NCBI GenBank assembly: GCA_041659105.1
Contig: JBAZYX010000003.1
Location: 1-64,000 of the forward strand
Direction: 5' to 3'
Origin: CAIUKV01 sp041659105
Lineage (GTDB): Bacteria; Actinomycetota; Acidimicrobiia; IMCC26256; PALSA-555
Length of the DNA: 64,000 bases
In this document: one piece after another, positions 16,853 through 25,841 of the stretch
How positions within the stretch are numbered: the first letter of the stretch is position 1
Layout: every line of letters begins with the position of its first letter
Program-made: the position numbers and the translations under genes
Notes under the pieces: model-generated
What the model saw: the letters and a program-made list of their open reading frames with translations, nothing else
Database searches by the model: none
Told to the model about the DNA's origin: nothing

Positions 16853-17643
16853 GTGTTGTACCCGTACGCGGCGTCCATGCCGCCGCCGGGGAGGCCCGGC
16901 TCGAGCCGGCCGGTCAGGGTGCCGCCGTCGACCACGAGCTCGGTGCCGGTGATGTACGACGCCGCGTCGCTCGCCAGGAACAGCACCGCCTCGCCGATCT
17001 CGTTCGACTCGCCGATCCGCTTGATCGCCTGGAACTGGTACGGGATCGTCTCGAGCTCCTTCATGCCCGCCGGGTTCCCCATGACCGTGTTGACGCCGCC
17101 GGGGTGCACGGAGTTGACCCGCACGCCGAAGCGCCCGAACTCCATCGCCGCGACCTTCGTCATGCCCCGGACGGCCCACTTCGACGCGGCGTACGAGATG
17201 AGGCCGTTGGAGCCGCGCATGCCGTCGATCGAGGAGATGTTGACGATCGCGCCGCCGCCGTTGTCGCGCAGCGCGCCGACCGCAGTGCGCATCCCGAGGA
17301 AGCAGCCCACCTGGTTCACCTGGATGACCGAGAGGTAGTCGTCGAGGGTCGTGTCCTCGATCGCGGCCGGACGGATGATGCCGGCGTTGTTGACGAGCGC
17401 CTTCAGCCCGCCGAGGCCCCGCGCGGTGGCCACCGCGTTCGCCCAGTCGGCCTCGCTGCTCACGTCGAGGTGCACGTAGGTGGAGCCGCCGCCGATCTCG
17501 GCCGCGACCGCGTGGCCCTCGTCGTCGAGCACGTCGGCGACCACCACGGTGGCGCCCTCCTCGGCGAACATGCGGGCCTCGACCGCGCCCTGTCCGCGGC
17601 CCGCGCCCGTCACGATCACGACCTTGCCGTCGAAGCGTCCCAT
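16849..17643 (-). CDS. SDR family oxidoreductase (3-oxoacyl-ACP reductase-like)
   Basis: Classical short-chain dehydrogenase/reductase, 264 aa. It has the nucleotide motif TGAGRGQG (about 12-19), NNAG at about 88-91, the catalytic serine in INISSIDG-like context and YAASK (YxxxK). The C-terminal tail after VVDGGTLTGR is rich in glycine. ATG 17643 has GAGAGGACGGGG upstream. It heads an operon with the nitroreductase and EthD/SnoaL protein; it likely oxidises or reduces an alcohol/ketone in that pathway. Confidence 0.92.
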   Translation of the reverse strand: MGRFDGKVVIVTGAGRGQGAVEARMFAEEGATVVVADVLDDEGHAVAAEIGGGSTYVHLDVSSEADWANAVATARGLGGLKALVNNAGIIRPAAIEDTTLDDYLSVIQVNQVGCFLGMRTAVGALRDNGGGAIVNISSIDGMRGSNGLISYAASKWAVRGMTKVAAMEFGRFGVRVNSVHPGGVNTVMGNPAGMKELETIPYQFQAIKRIGESNEIGEAVLFLASDAASYITGTELVVDGGTLTGRLEPGLPGGGMDAAYGYNT

Positions 17644-17663
17644 CCCCGTCCTCTCGACCAGTC

Positions 17664-17679
17664 CCCCGAAGGTTCGGGG
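17664..17679. promoter_or_regulatory. inverted repeat in a divergent promoter region
   Basis: CCCCGAA-GG-TTCGGGG, 7-bp perfect arms with a 2-nt spacer, lies in the 66-bp gap between the SDR and LLM starts. It could be an operator, but no regulator gene is adjacent. Confidence 0.3.
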
Positions 17680-17696
17680 TGTCGGCGGGACCCTAT

Positions 17697-17702
17697 TACG
17701 TT
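17697..17702 (+). promoter_or_regulatory. candidate -10 box TACGTT for the LLM gene
   Basis: TACGTT ends 7 nt before ATG 17710 and no ribosome site is visible, so a leaderless message is likely. Confidence 0.45.
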
Positions 17703-17709
17703 CTCGTTC

Positions 17710-18540
17710 ATGCGCATCGGGATCCACCTGCCCCAGTACGGACGCGCGGCCGGCGGGGACGCCGTGCGGCGCGTCGCACGCACGGCCGAGGAGCTCGGCT
17801 TCGCCGACCTGTGGGTCAGCGACCACGTGTGCCATCCGGCCGAGCAGACCTATCCCTCGCCGTACCTGCTCGACCCGCTCTTGACGCTGGGCTGGGGCGC
17901 GGCGGTCACCGAGCACGTGGGCCTGGGCACGAGCGTGCTCGTACTGCCGCTCCACGAGCCGATCTGGATGGCGAAGGCGCTCGCGAGCCTCGACGTGATG
18001 AGCGGCGGACGGCTCACGATCGCGGTGGGCGCCGGGTGGTCGGAGGGGGAGTACGCCGCGGTGGGGCAGTCGTTCCACGACCGCGGCGCGCGCATGGACG
18101 AGATCATCGACCTGCTGCGCACGTGCTGGCGCGACGACCCCGCGTCGTTCGTGGGCGAGCACTACGCGTTCCGCGACATCCGGGTGGTCCCGCAGCCCGA
18201 GCGGCCGATCCCGATCTGGGTCGGCGGCGGCAGCGATGTCGCGTTCCGCCGCGGGGTCACGAAGGGCGACGGCTTCCACCTCATTGGCCTGACCCCCGAC
18301 CAGGCCGCGGCGCACGTGCACCGGCTGCGACAGGACCGGCCCGAGGACGCGTTCACGATCTCCCTGCGTACCGGGTGGGACCCCCAGGGCATGGACCACG
18401 ATGTGATCCGCCGGGAGCACGACGCGTTCGCCGCGGCCGGGATCCAGCACGTGGTCTCGGCTCCCTGGCGCACCAGTGCCGACGACTGGCTCCGCTCCAT
18501 GGAGCTCCTCGCCGGGCTCACCCACCTCACCCCCCGCTGA
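17710..18540 (+). CDS. LLM class (probably F420-dependent) oxidoreductase
   Basis: A 276-aa luciferase-like oxidoreductase. It begins MRIGIHLPQYGRAAGGDAV and contains AEELGFADLWVSDHV, MSGGRLTIAVGAGWSEGEY and PIPIWVGGGSD, all typical of F420-dependent LLM subfamilies. It is divergent from the SDR operon. F420 use is inferred from family resemblance. Confidence 0.9.
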   Translation: MRIGIHLPQYGRAAGGDAVRRVARTAEELGFADLWVSDHVCHPAEQTYPSPYLLDPLLTLGWGAAVTEHVGLGTSVLVLPLHEPIWMAKALASLDVMSGGRLTIAVGAGWSEGEYAAVGQSFHDRGARMDEIIDLLRTCWRDDPASFVGEHYAFRDIRVVPQPERPIPIWVGGGSDVAFRRGVTKGDGFHLIGLTPDQAAAHVHRLRQDRPEDAFTISLRTGWDPQGMDHDVIRREHDAFAAAGIQHVVSAPWRTSADDWLRSMELLAGLTHLTPR

Positions 18541-18577
18541 CCCGCGCCGCCCCCCGCGCGACGCTCGGACCCGCGGC

Positions 18578-19060
18578 TCAGCCGGGGCGCGTGTCGAACA
18601 GGTCGAGGAGCTGGTCGACGACGCGGCCGATCTGGCGCTGGCGGGAAGGCGCCAGACCGAGGCCGTCCTCCCAGGCGTGGAGGTCGGCGTTGATGCGGGT
18701 GGCGACGGCGAGGCCCTCTGGCGTCAGCTCGACCACGACCCGCCGCCGGTCGGCGGGGTCGGCCGAGCGGCGCAGCCAGCCCGCCTGGGCGAGGCGGTCG
18801 AGCGCGAGCGTCATCCCCCCGCTGGTGCGGTCGAGGACCTCGCAGATCCGGGTCGGGGTGGCGCGGTGGTCGGGGGAGCGGCGCACCACCGCGAGGACGA
18901 GGTAGTCGGCCACCGAGATCCCGGCGGCCGCGGTGATGTCGTCGAGGACGCGGCGCACGAGCAGGTCGAGGCGGACGAGCCGGGCCACGATGCCGACGTC
19001 GGCCGGCAGGCCCAGCTCGGCCGCCCAGTCCCGCGTGGCGGGCGGCGGGGTCGCGGCCAT
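18578..19060 (-). CDS. MarR family transcriptional regulator
   Basis: A 160-aa winged-helix regulator. The DNA-recognition region is ATPTRICEVLDRTSGGMTLA followed by LDRLAQAGWLRRSADPADRR, the classic MarR helix and wing. ATG 19060 directly abuts the stop of the upstream amidohydrolase (TGAATG), so the two are co-transcribed. It probably controls its own operon by the palindrome at 20311. Confidence 0.92.
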   Translation of the reverse strand: MAATPPPATRDWAAELGLPADVGIVARLVRLDLLVRRVLDDITAAAGISVADYLVLAVVRRSPDHRATPTRICEVLDRTSGGMTLALDRLAQAGWLRRSADPADRRRVVVELTPEGLAVATRINADLHAWEDGLGLAPSRQRQIGRVVDQLLDLFDTRPG

Positions 19061-20281
19061 TCAGGCAGTGATGCCGAAGCGCTCGAGCCCGTACGCGCGG
19101 ATGGCGTTGCCCCGGACGAGCAGGCGCACCTCGTCGGCGTTCATCCCCGCCTCGGTGCAGAGCCGGTGCGCGACGGCACGCGAGTTGGGCCAGGTGCCGT
19201 TCGCGTGCGGGTAGTCGGTCTCGAACACGATCTGGCCCATGCCGATCTCGTCACGGCTGCGCAGCCCGTGCAAGTCGTCGAAGATGCAGCCGAAGACGCG
19301 GTCGCGCACGTACGACGACGGCGCGTCGGCGAGCTCGACGCCGCCGACGTCCTCGTGCCACACCCCGTCCATCCGCTCGAGCTGGAACGGCATCCAGCCC
19401 ACCTGGCTCTCGGCGTACGCGAGCTTGAGCTTCGGGAACCGCTCGAGCGTGCGCGACCAGACGAAGTCGGCCAGGGAGCCCTGCGCGTTCTGCGAGTTGA
19501 GGGACATCGACACCGCGAGGGGAGCGTCGGGGGACGTGGTGGGCATGCTCGACGACGAGCCGATGTGCATCGAGACCGTCGTGTCGGTCTCCTCGCAGGC
19601 CGTGAACATCGGGTCCCACTTGCCGGTGTAGAGGGACGGGTAGCCGAGCTTCGACGGGTTCTCGCTGAACGCGATCGCGAAGCTGCCCTTGGCCGCGCAG
19701 CGCCGGACCTCCTCGGCCGCGAGGTCGGGGTCCCACAGCGGGACGACCGTGAGGGGGACGAGCCGGCCGGTGGCCGCACCGCCGCACCACTCGTCGATCA
19801 TCCAGTCGTTGTAGATCTGGAGGCAGGCGAGGCCGAGGTCGTGGTCGGCACGCTCGGCGAAGCCCTGCCCGGCAAAGCGGGGAAACGTGTTCGGGTAGCA
19901 GATCGACACCTGGATGTGGCCCTCGTCCATGTCGGCGAGCCGGGCCGTCTGGTCGTAGGTGCCGGGCCGGAAGTCGTCGTAGATGGCGGGCCGGTTCTCC
20001 TGCTCCTCGGGCGGGATGCCCGCGGCGGCGTGGAGCATCCCGGTGGGCAGCACGAGGTCGTCGAACTCCCAGATGTCGCACCAGTCGCCGTCGGGGACGT
20101 CGCGGAAGAGGCGCATCCCACCGCCCTCGAAGGCGAGCTTCGCCCGCTGGCGGACGACCTTCGGACCCCGGTCCTTCATGGAGGCGGGGAGCTCGCGCTG
20201 CCACAGGTCCTGGGGCTCGAGCACGTGGTCGTCGACGGAGATGATGTCGGGGAAGTCGGCCTCGGCGGGGGTGACGGTCAT
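19061..20281 (-). CDS. amidohydrolase family protein (COG2159, SVDDHV subgroup)
   Basis: Third COG2159 metal hydrolase/decarboxylase, 406 aa. The metal motif is in IISVDDHVLEPQDLW (about 13-27), followed by DGDWCDIWEFDDL, MHIGSSSSMPTTSPDAP and the late FETDYPHANG. It closely parallels the protein at 43175-44386. ATG 20281 is preceded by AGGAGT. The gene leads an operon with MarR; a palindromic candidate operator lies 30 nt upstream of the start. Substrate unknown. Confidence 0.92.
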   Translation of the reverse strand: MTVTPAEADFPDIISVDDHVLEPQDLWQRELPASMKDRGPKVVRQRAKLAFEGGGMRLFRDVPDGDWCDIWEFDDLVLPTGMLHAAAGIPPEEQENRPAIYDDFRPGTYDQTARLADMDEGHIQVSICYPNTFPRFAGQGFAERADHDLGLACLQIYNDWMIDEWCGGAATGRLVPLTVVPLWDPDLAAEEVRRCAAKGSFAIAFSENPSKLGYPSLYTGKWDPMFTACEETDTTVSMHIGSSSSMPTTSPDAPLAVSMSLNSQNAQGSLADFVWSRTLERFPKLKLAYAESQVGWMPFQLERMDGVWHEDVGGVELADAPSSYVRDRVFGCIFDDLHGLRSRDEIGMGQIVFETDYPHANGTWPNSRAVAHRLCTEAGMNADEVRLLVRGNAIRAYGLERFGITA

Positions 20282-20310
20282 CGGGACTCCTGCGGGTCGG
20301 GAAGGGTAGT

Positions 20311-20328
20311 TACCTTTGGACAAAGATA
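20311..20328. promoter_or_regulatory. candidate MarR operator (18-bp near-palindrome)
   Basis: TACCTTTG-GA-CAAAGATA, symmetrical except for one position, is AT-rich against a GC-rich background and sits just upstream of the amidohydrolase-MarR operon. This is the expected size and placement for MarR autoregulation. Confidence 0.6.
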
Positions 20329-20378
20329 CTTGTTCCCGAGAGATCCCCCTGTCAATCCCTGGTCACGCAGAATGCGCC

Positions 20379-21119
20379 GTGCCCCATCGCCGCTTCACCG
20401 ACGTCCCCCCGGGGACGGGACCGCTCCGGCCCCGGCTCGTGCTCCGCCACGCCCGGGGCATGCTGCGGGCCCGGACCGGGCGGATCGCCGGGGCCGCGTT
20501 CGTCTTCTTCGTACCGCCGGCCGCGCTCTTCTTCGGCGCCGAGTTCGTGCGGGACGCCCGGGCCGACGCCGACGGCACGAACCGGTGGATCCTCCTCGCC
20601 GCGGTGATCGCGGTGGCCAGCCTGTTCCGGCTGCTCGGCGAGGTGTTCTTCGCCGGGTTCCTCGACCTCGCGATCGGCGACGACTACTTCCGGGGCGAGC
20701 GCCGGAACCTGCGCGAGGTGCTGCAGGACCTGCCCTGGCGTCCGCTGGTGGTCGTCGACGTCGTCGTGAACGTCGGCGCGGCGATCGGGCTCGCGTTGTT
20801 CGTCGTCCCCGGTCTGGTCGTCTACGTGCTGCTCGGGTTGGTCGGTCCGGTCGTCGTGCAGGAGCGGCGGGGCGCGTGGGACGCGATGCGACGCACGGCC
20901 CGGATCTCGCGCCCGCACTGGTTCCTGGTCCTCGCGCTCGTGGTGATCCCGCTCGGCGTCGAGCACGCGCTCGCCGAGCTCGTGCGCGAGCTCGTGCACG
21001 ACGACGGCCTGCTGATCGTGATCAGCGCGGAGTGGTTGATCGCGGTGACGATGCTCGCGCTCGTGGGCGTGGTCGAAGTCGCCCTCGCGACCGAGCTCAT
21101 GGCCCGCTCGCCGGAGTGA
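20379..21119 (+). CDS. multi-pass membrane protein of unknown function
   Basis: A 246-aa integral membrane protein with about five hydrophobic segments, for example IAGAAFVFFVPPAALFFGA, WILLAAVIAVASLF, ALFVVPGLVVYVLLGLVGPV and FLVLALVVIPLGV. The GPVVVQERRGAWDAMRRTARI loop between segments recalls glycerophosphoryl-diester-type membrane domains that contain a sensor-like helix. I do not recognise the family. GTG 20379 lies 6 nt after AGAATG-like sequence resembling the TauD promoter at 4586. It converges on the flavin monooxygenase-like gene with a 3-bp gap. Confidence 0.7.
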   Translation: MPHRRFTDVPPGTGPLRPRLVLRHARGMLRARTGRIAGAAFVFFVPPAALFFGAEFVRDARADADGTNRWILLAAVIAVASLFRLLGEVFFAGFLDLAIGDDYFRGERRNLREVLQDLPWRPLVVVDVVVNVGAAIGLALFVVPGLVVYVLLGLVGPVVVQERRGAWDAMRRTARISRPHWFLVLALVVIPLGVEHALAELVRELVHDDGLLIVISAEWLIAVTMLALVGVVEVALATELMARSPE

Positions 21120-21122
21120 CCA

Positions 21123-22241
21123 TCACGCCAGGAGGTTCCGGGCCCACTCGATGTGGTGCTGCGGGTTGACCATCGCGTGCTGGGTGCCGGCGTGGATGTC
21201 GCGGAAGGCCCGTTCGATCGGCCCCGACCGCAGCCCGGACGTGCCGGCCAGCAGGTAGCAGCCCCGGATGACCTCCGCGGCCTCCTCGGTGACGAACGCG
21301 TTGGTGGACCGCACCTCGGCGCTGAGCTCCGCGGTGACCGTGCCGAGCTCGCCCGCCTCCTCGGCCTGGCGGAACACCTCGCGGGTGCGGGCCGCCGACG
21401 CGCGCGCCCGCTGCTCGAGCCGCGCGTAGTCGTGGAGGAACCGCTCGCTCTCCGCCAGCACCGAGGCCGAGGCCATTCGGTGCTTCGTGGGCGCGAGCGT
21501 CCGCACCTCGTCCAGGGCACGGCGGGCGAGGCCCATCGCCCAGGCGGCGTGGCCCACGCAGGTGAGGATCAGGATGCCGAGGTCGTAGACGGTGCCCCCG
21601 CGGCGGTGCAGTGGGGCGAGCGAGCCGACGGCGGCGTAGGAGAACGACGCCGCCTCGGGCACGAACACGTCGACCACCCGGTAGTCGTAGCTCGCGGTGG
21701 CACGCAGGCCCATCACGTCCCAGTTGCCGGTGAGCGTGACGGCGTCCTTGGGGACGACGCCCATCCGGTACTCGGGCGGGTTGTCGCCGTCGGTGACGAT
21801 GAAGCCCATGCCCACGAGGGACGCGTGGTCGATGCCGCTGCCGAACTGGAAGTTGCCGTTCACCACGTAGCCGCCGACGACCTTGGTGGCCTGGCCGTTG
21901 GGCGCGAGCTGGCCGGCCATGAGCGGCACGCCGTCGGCGAACGCCTCGCGCACGAACTCGTCGCCACACCAGGCGCCGAAGAACGCGCTCGTCGTCGCAC
22001 AGGCCATGTAGGTCCATCCGGTGGACCCGTCGGCGTACGCGATCTCCTCGACGATGTCGAGGTTCTCCTCCAGCGACAGCTCGAGACCACCGAGCTCCTT
22101 CGGGGCGAGCGCGCCGTAGAGCCCGGCCTCCCGGAACGCCTCGACCACGACATGGTCGACGGGCGTCGCGTCGGAGTGCGCGTGCTCCTCGACGAGCGGA
22201 CGCAGCGCGCGGGCGGCCGCGAGCGGGTCGTGCACCGTCAT
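21123..22241 (-). CDS. acyl-CoA dehydrogenase-fold flavin enzyme (HsaA/DszC-like)
   Basis: A 372-aa protein of the acyl-CoA dehydrogenase superfamily. The start is LRPLVEEHAHSDATPVDH, then APKELGGLELSLEEN, and the C-terminal block RDIHAGTQHAMVNPQHH matches the flavin-dependent monooxygenase branch (HsaA, DszC, indole oxygenases) rather than beta-oxidation dehydrogenases, which keep a catalytic glutamate. It would then use reduced flavin from a separate reductase and O2. ATG 22241 overlaps the stop of the nitronate-monooxygenase-like gene (ATGA). Confidence 0.82.
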   Translation of the reverse strand: MTVHDPLAAARALRPLVEEHAHSDATPVDHVVVEAFREAGLYGALAPKELGGLELSLEENLDIVEEIAYADGSTGWTYMACATTSAFFGAWCGDEFVREAFADGVPLMAGQLAPNGQATKVVGGYVVNGNFQFGSGIDHASLVGMGFIVTDGDNPPEYRMGVVPKDAVTLTGNWDVMGLRATASYDYRVVDVFVPEAASFSYAAVGSLAPLHRRGGTVYDLGILILTCVGHAAWAMGLARRALDEVRTLAPTKHRMASASVLAESERFLHDYARLEQRARASAARTREVFRQAEEAGELGTVTAELSAEVRSTNAFVTEEAAEVIRGCYLLAGTSGLRSGPIERAFRDIHAGTQHAMVNPQHHIEWARNLLA

Positions 22242-23365
22242 TCGGCGTCTCCCAGCAGGGTCGTCAGGCGCTCGGTCGTCTCGACCCACTCCTCGACGAG
22301 GTCGAGCATGACGTCCTTGGTCGGGCGGACCCGGTTCATCCGGCCGACGATCTGCCCGACCGGGAAGCCCGACAGCTCCTTGTTGTGGACCCGGGTGATG
22401 CGCCGGGCCGCCTCGCCGTAGAGGATCCCTTGGAGCGGCATCGGCAGCGGCTCGGGCGCGCCGGGCCGGTCCCAGGCCTCGGTCCACGCGGACCGCAGCT
22501 GGCGGGCCGGCTTGCCGGTCATCACCCGGGCCCGCACCGTGTCCTTCGACGTCGCCGCGAGCAGGTTCTCGACCGCCATGGGGTTGGTGTCGGCCTCGGC
22601 CACGGTGAGCCAGATCGAGCCGGTCCACACGCCTTGTGCCCCCAGGGCGAGCGCGGCCGCGATCTGGCGGCCGGTGCCGATCCCGCCCGCGGCGAGCACC
22701 GGCACGTCGGGGCCGACGGCGTCGACCACCTCGGGCACGAGCACCATCGTGGAGATCTCGCCGCAGTGCCCACCGGCCTCGGTGCCCTGGGCGACGATGA
22801 CGTCGACGCCGATCGCCACCTGGCGCTCGGCGTGCTGGCGGGCACCCACGAGCGCACCCACGAGCAGACCGTGCTCGTGGGCCTTGGCCACCACGTCGGG
22901 CGGCACGGGCCCGAGCGCGTTGACCAGCATCTTCACCTTGGGGTGGGCCAGCGAGACCTCGACCTGGCCCGGACCCTCGAGGTCGACGTTGAGGCCCGCG
23001 GCCTTCAGCGTGCCGGTCTCGACGTCGGGCGGGAGCTCGGGGACGCCGTGCTCGGCGAGCACCTCGTCCACGAACCGACGGTGCTCCTCGGGGATGAGGT
23101 CGGACAGGTTGTCGACGGTCGCCTCGCTCCCGCCGCCCTTCCCGACGTACTTCGCGGGCATCACGATGTCGACGCCGTAGGGCTTGTCGCCCACGTGCTC
23201 GTCGATCCAGTCGAGCTCGACCTCGAGCTCGTCGGGGGAGAAGGCGAGGGCGCCGAGCACCCCGAAACCGCCCGCTCGGCTCACGGCGGCGACGACGTCG
23301 CGGCAGTGGGAGAAGGCGAAGATCGGGAACTCGATCCCCAGGCGTTCGCAGATGGGTGTGCGCAC
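22238..23365 (-). CDS. nitronate monooxygenase / NAD(P)H-dependent flavin oxidoreductase family protein
   Basis: A 375-aa FMN TIM-barrel protein of the 2-nitropropane dioxygenase family. It begins TPICERLGIEFPIFAFSH, has GVDVIVAQGTEAGGHCGE and VPVLAAGGIGTGRQIAAALALGA, the phosphate-binding region. GTG 23365 is preceded by GAGGTG. It is coupled to the downstream HsaA-like gene and could act as flavin partner or as a separate step; that is inference. Confidence 0.9.
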   Translation of the reverse strand: MRTPICERLGIEFPIFAFSHCRDVVAAVSRAGGFGVLGALAFSPDELEVELDWIDEHVGDKPYGVDIVMPAKYVGKGGGSEATVDNLSDLIPEEHRRFVDEVLAEHGVPELPPDVETGTLKAAGLNVDLEGPGQVEVSLAHPKVKMLVNALGPVPPDVVAKAHEHGLLVGALVGARQHAERQVAIGVDVIVAQGTEAGGHCGEISTMVLVPEVVDAVGPDVPVLAAGGIGTGRQIAAALALGAQGVWTGSIWLTVAEADTNPMAVENLLAATSKDTVRARVMTGKPARQLRSAWTEAWDRPGAPEPLPMPLQGILYGEAARRITRVHNKELSGFPVGQIVGRMNRVRPTKDVMLDLVEEWVETTERLTTLLGDAE

Positions 23366-23527
23366 GACGGCACCTCGGATGCTCGGGGTACGGTGACGGC
23401 CGCCCGACCCTGGTCGCGACCGGCCTCCATCAAAGCACCATCGAGGCACCGGAGCCGGACCCGCGCCCGTCTCGCCCCAAACCCCGCCGCTCCCGCCACC
23501 GCGCCCACCCACTCCCCGGAGCCACCC

Positions 23528-24055
23528 GTGTCCGACGCCCCTGCGAGCCCGAAGGTCCCCGGTCTCGGGCCGGTCATCCGCCGCTTCGACGACCCCGACG
23601 TGCCCTGGCAGCAGGTTCGGAACCAGCGCAACGCCGACGGCAGCGAGTCCTCGGTGTGGGAGAAGTGGTTCGCGTTCTCCGCCGAACCGCAGTACCTGTC
23701 GCTCTACGCCAAGTACGACCCGGGGATGATCGTGCGCCGGCACGGCCACTTCAGCCCCCACATCGTGTTCGTGCTCGAGGGCGACGTGTGGATCGGCGAG
23801 GAGCACTGCCCCCAGGGCACGCACATCGAGCTCCCGCTCGGCGCCGCGTTCGGGCCGATCGTGGCGGGGGACCAGGGCTGTGTGATGTTCGAGGTGATGC
23901 TCGGCGACCCGCGCTCGTGGGGCGACCAGCCCGAGGTGTACGAGTCCGTGCTCGCGGAGAAGGGCGTCACCCCGTTGCCCGACCCGCCGATCGCGTTCCC
24001 GGCCTGGCTCGAGGACCTGCGCGCGCACTGGTCGGGAGCCTCGGCGGATGACTGA
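23528..24055 (+). CDS. cupin domain-containing protein
   Basis: Small 175-aa single-cupin protein. The metal-binding motif 1 region is GMIVRRHGHFSPHIVFVLEGDVWIG, with three histidines at the usual spacing, and motif 2 follows at GTHIELPLGAAFG, which lacks the usual second histidine. GTG 23528 has GGAG upstream. Its stop overlaps the next gene start (ATG at 24048). It is the first gene of a five-gene operon ending at 27646. Confidence 0.82.
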   Translation: MSDAPASPKVPGLGPVIRRFDDPDVPWQQVRNQRNADGSESSVWEKWFAFSAEPQYLSLYAKYDPGMIVRRHGHFSPHIVFVLEGDVWIGEEHCPQGTHIELPLGAAFGPIVAGDQGCVMFEVMLGDPRSWGDQPEVYESVLAEKGVTPLPDPPIAFPAWLEDLRAHWSGASADD

Positions 24056-25169
24056 AGCCGCAGAAGGCGCCCGACCCCAGGTCAGCACGCGCGACCGCGA
24101 CGAGCTGCGGGCCCAGCTCGAGGCATGGCTGACGGGGCAGCGGGGCGACGCGACCCCCCACGTCGACGAGCTCCAGGCGCCCGAGAGCACGGGCATGTCG
24201 AGCGACACCGTCCTCGTCGACGTCACCTGGAGCGACGGTGAGCGCGAGCGCCTCGTGGCCCGGCTCGCGCCCGACGCGAACGCCGCGCCCCTGTTCCCCG
24301 AGTACGACCTCGAGCGGCAGTACCGCACGATGGCCGAGGTCGCGGCGCGGTCCGCGGTCCCGGTGCCGCCGCTTTGCGCCTACGAGTCCGATCCCGCGCA
24401 CCTCGGCACCGAGTTCATCGTGATGCACCGCGTCGAGGGGCTGGTCCCGCCCGACATCCCGCCCTACGCCTTCGGCGTCGGCTGGATCGCCGAGGCGACC
24501 GACGAGGAGCGGGTCCGGCTCCAGCAGGGCGCGGTCGGGCTGCTCGCCCAGCTGCACGCCATCGCCGACGCCCCGGCCGCGTTCCCGTGGCTCGCGCGCG
24601 CCGACGACCGCAGTCCGCTCCGCGGGCACGTCGACGAGCAGCGCGCCTACGCCGACTGGGTGCTCGACGGGCGCGACGGCCCGCTCATCGAGCGCGGCTT
24701 CGCGTGGCTCGAAGAGCACTGGCCCGAAGAGGAGGGGGTCACCGTCCTGTCCTGGGGCGACGCGCGCATCGGCAACGTGATCTTCGCCGACTTCGCGCCG
24801 GCCGCGGTGCTCGACTGGGAGATGGCGGGCCTGGGGCCGCGCGAGCTCGACGTCGCGTGGATGATCTACCTGCACCGCTTCTTCGACGACCTCGCCCGCC
24901 AGCTCGACCTGCCCGGCCTGCCCGACTTCATGCGCCGCGGCGACGTGGTCGCGACCTACGAGGAGCTGACCGGCTACACGCCGCGCGACCTCGACTGGTA
25001 CACCGCGTACGCCGCGGTGCGGCACGCGATCATCATGACGCGGGTCGGGATGCGCCAGGCGCACTTCGGCGAAGCCGAGCTCCCCGCCGACCTCGACGAG
25101 CTGGTCACGCACCGGGCGTCCCTCGAGGCCATGCTCGCCGGCACCTACTGGGACTCGGTGGAAGCGTGA
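24048..25169 (+). CDS. phosphotransferase family protein (APH/ACAD10-like)
   Basis: A 373-aa kinase-fold protein related to aminoglycoside phosphotransferases. The catalytic loop is LSWGDARIGNVIF (about 237-249) and the metal-binding DxD-like motif is AVLDWEMAG. Actinobacterial members often sit beside acyl-CoA metabolic genes and may phosphorylate hydroxy-acyl-CoA or small alcohols; the substrate is not known. The start overlaps the cupin stop and its stop overlaps the thioesterase GTG. Confidence 0.88.
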   Translation: MTEAAEGARPQVSTRDRDELRAQLEAWLTGQRGDATPHVDELQAPESTGMSSDTVLVDVTWSDGERERLVARLAPDANAAPLFPEYDLERQYRTMAEVAARSAVPVPPLCAYESDPAHLGTEFIVMHRVEGLVPPDIPPYAFGVGWIAEATDEERVRLQQGAVGLLAQLHAIADAPAAFPWLARADDRSPLRGHVDEQRAYADWVLDGRDGPLIERGFAWLEEHWPEEEGVTVLSWGDARIGNVIFADFAPAAVLDWEMAGLGPRELDVAWMIYLHRFFDDLARQLDLPGLPDFMRRGDVVATYEELTGYTPRDLDWYTAYAAVRHAIIMTRVGMRQAHFGEAELPADLDELVTHRASLEAMLAGTYWDSVEA

Positions 25170-25837
25170 GTGGACACCGGGGACCGGTCACCCAGGCCCG
25201 CGTCGACGCCGCGGTCGAAGCCCGCGCGCTCGCACACGCCATCGTGGCCGGCGACGCCGACGACGCGACGTTCGCCCGGGTCGCGTCGCTCCTCGTCGAG
25301 GCGAACGCGCTCCTCGCCGCGGTCCCGCACCTCCCCCGGCCGATCTTCGACCCTGCCGCGATGCGTCGGATGCGCGACAACCCCGATCTGTCCGGCATCG
25401 ACGCGATGGCCGATCGAGCGGTTGCCGGGCCGGCCAACCCCACCAGCGTCGACATCCGGGCCCGGCTCGTTCCCGGCGGCACGGAGGCCGACGTCGTGTT
25501 CGGGCCGGCATTCGAGGGCGCGCCCGGCCGGGTCCACGGCGGCATGGTGGCCGCGGTCTTCGACGACCTCCTGGGCGCGGCGATGGCCCAGACGAGATCG
25601 ATCGGCTTCACCGGGCGGCTCACCGTCCACTACCGCGCGCCCGTGCCCATCGAGACGGAGATCCGGTTCCAGGTCACCGCCGGGGCGCGGGAAGGACGCA
25701 AGCTCCATGTCCACGGCGACGCCCGCCTCGGCGACCGCGTCCTCGCGAGTGCCGACGCGCTGATGATCCTGGTCGACGCCGAGCACTTCAAGACCCACGC
25801 CCACGAGCTGCTCGAACGCAGCGCGGGCGGGGAGTGA
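25166..25837 (+). CDS. PaaI-type hotdog-fold thioesterase
   Basis: A 223-aa protein with a hotdog thioesterase domain in its second half. The signature PGRVHGGMVAAVFDDLLGAAM (around 118-138) contains the family HGG and the catalytic acid. It hydrolyses acyl-CoA thioesters. An N-terminal helical extension of about 70 residues precedes the domain. GTG 25166 overlaps the phosphotransferase stop (GTGA). Confidence 0.88.
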   Translation: MSGHRGPVTQARVDAAVEARALAHAIVAGDADDATFARVASLLVEANALLAAVPHLPRPIFDPAAMRRMRDNPDLSGIDAMADRAVAGPANPTSVDIRARLVPGGTEADVVFGPAFEGAPGRVHGGMVAAVFDDLLGAAMAQTRSIGFTGRLTVHYRAPVPIETEIRFQVTAGAREGRKLHVHGDARLGDRVLASADALMILVDAEHFKTHAHELLERSAGGE

Positions 25838-25841
25838 CCCG

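Noticed and set aside
20281..20323. An upstream TTG start for the amidohydrolase at 20323
   Set aside because: It lies in the candidate MarR operator and adds residues unlike the family; ATG 20281 has a good ribosome site.
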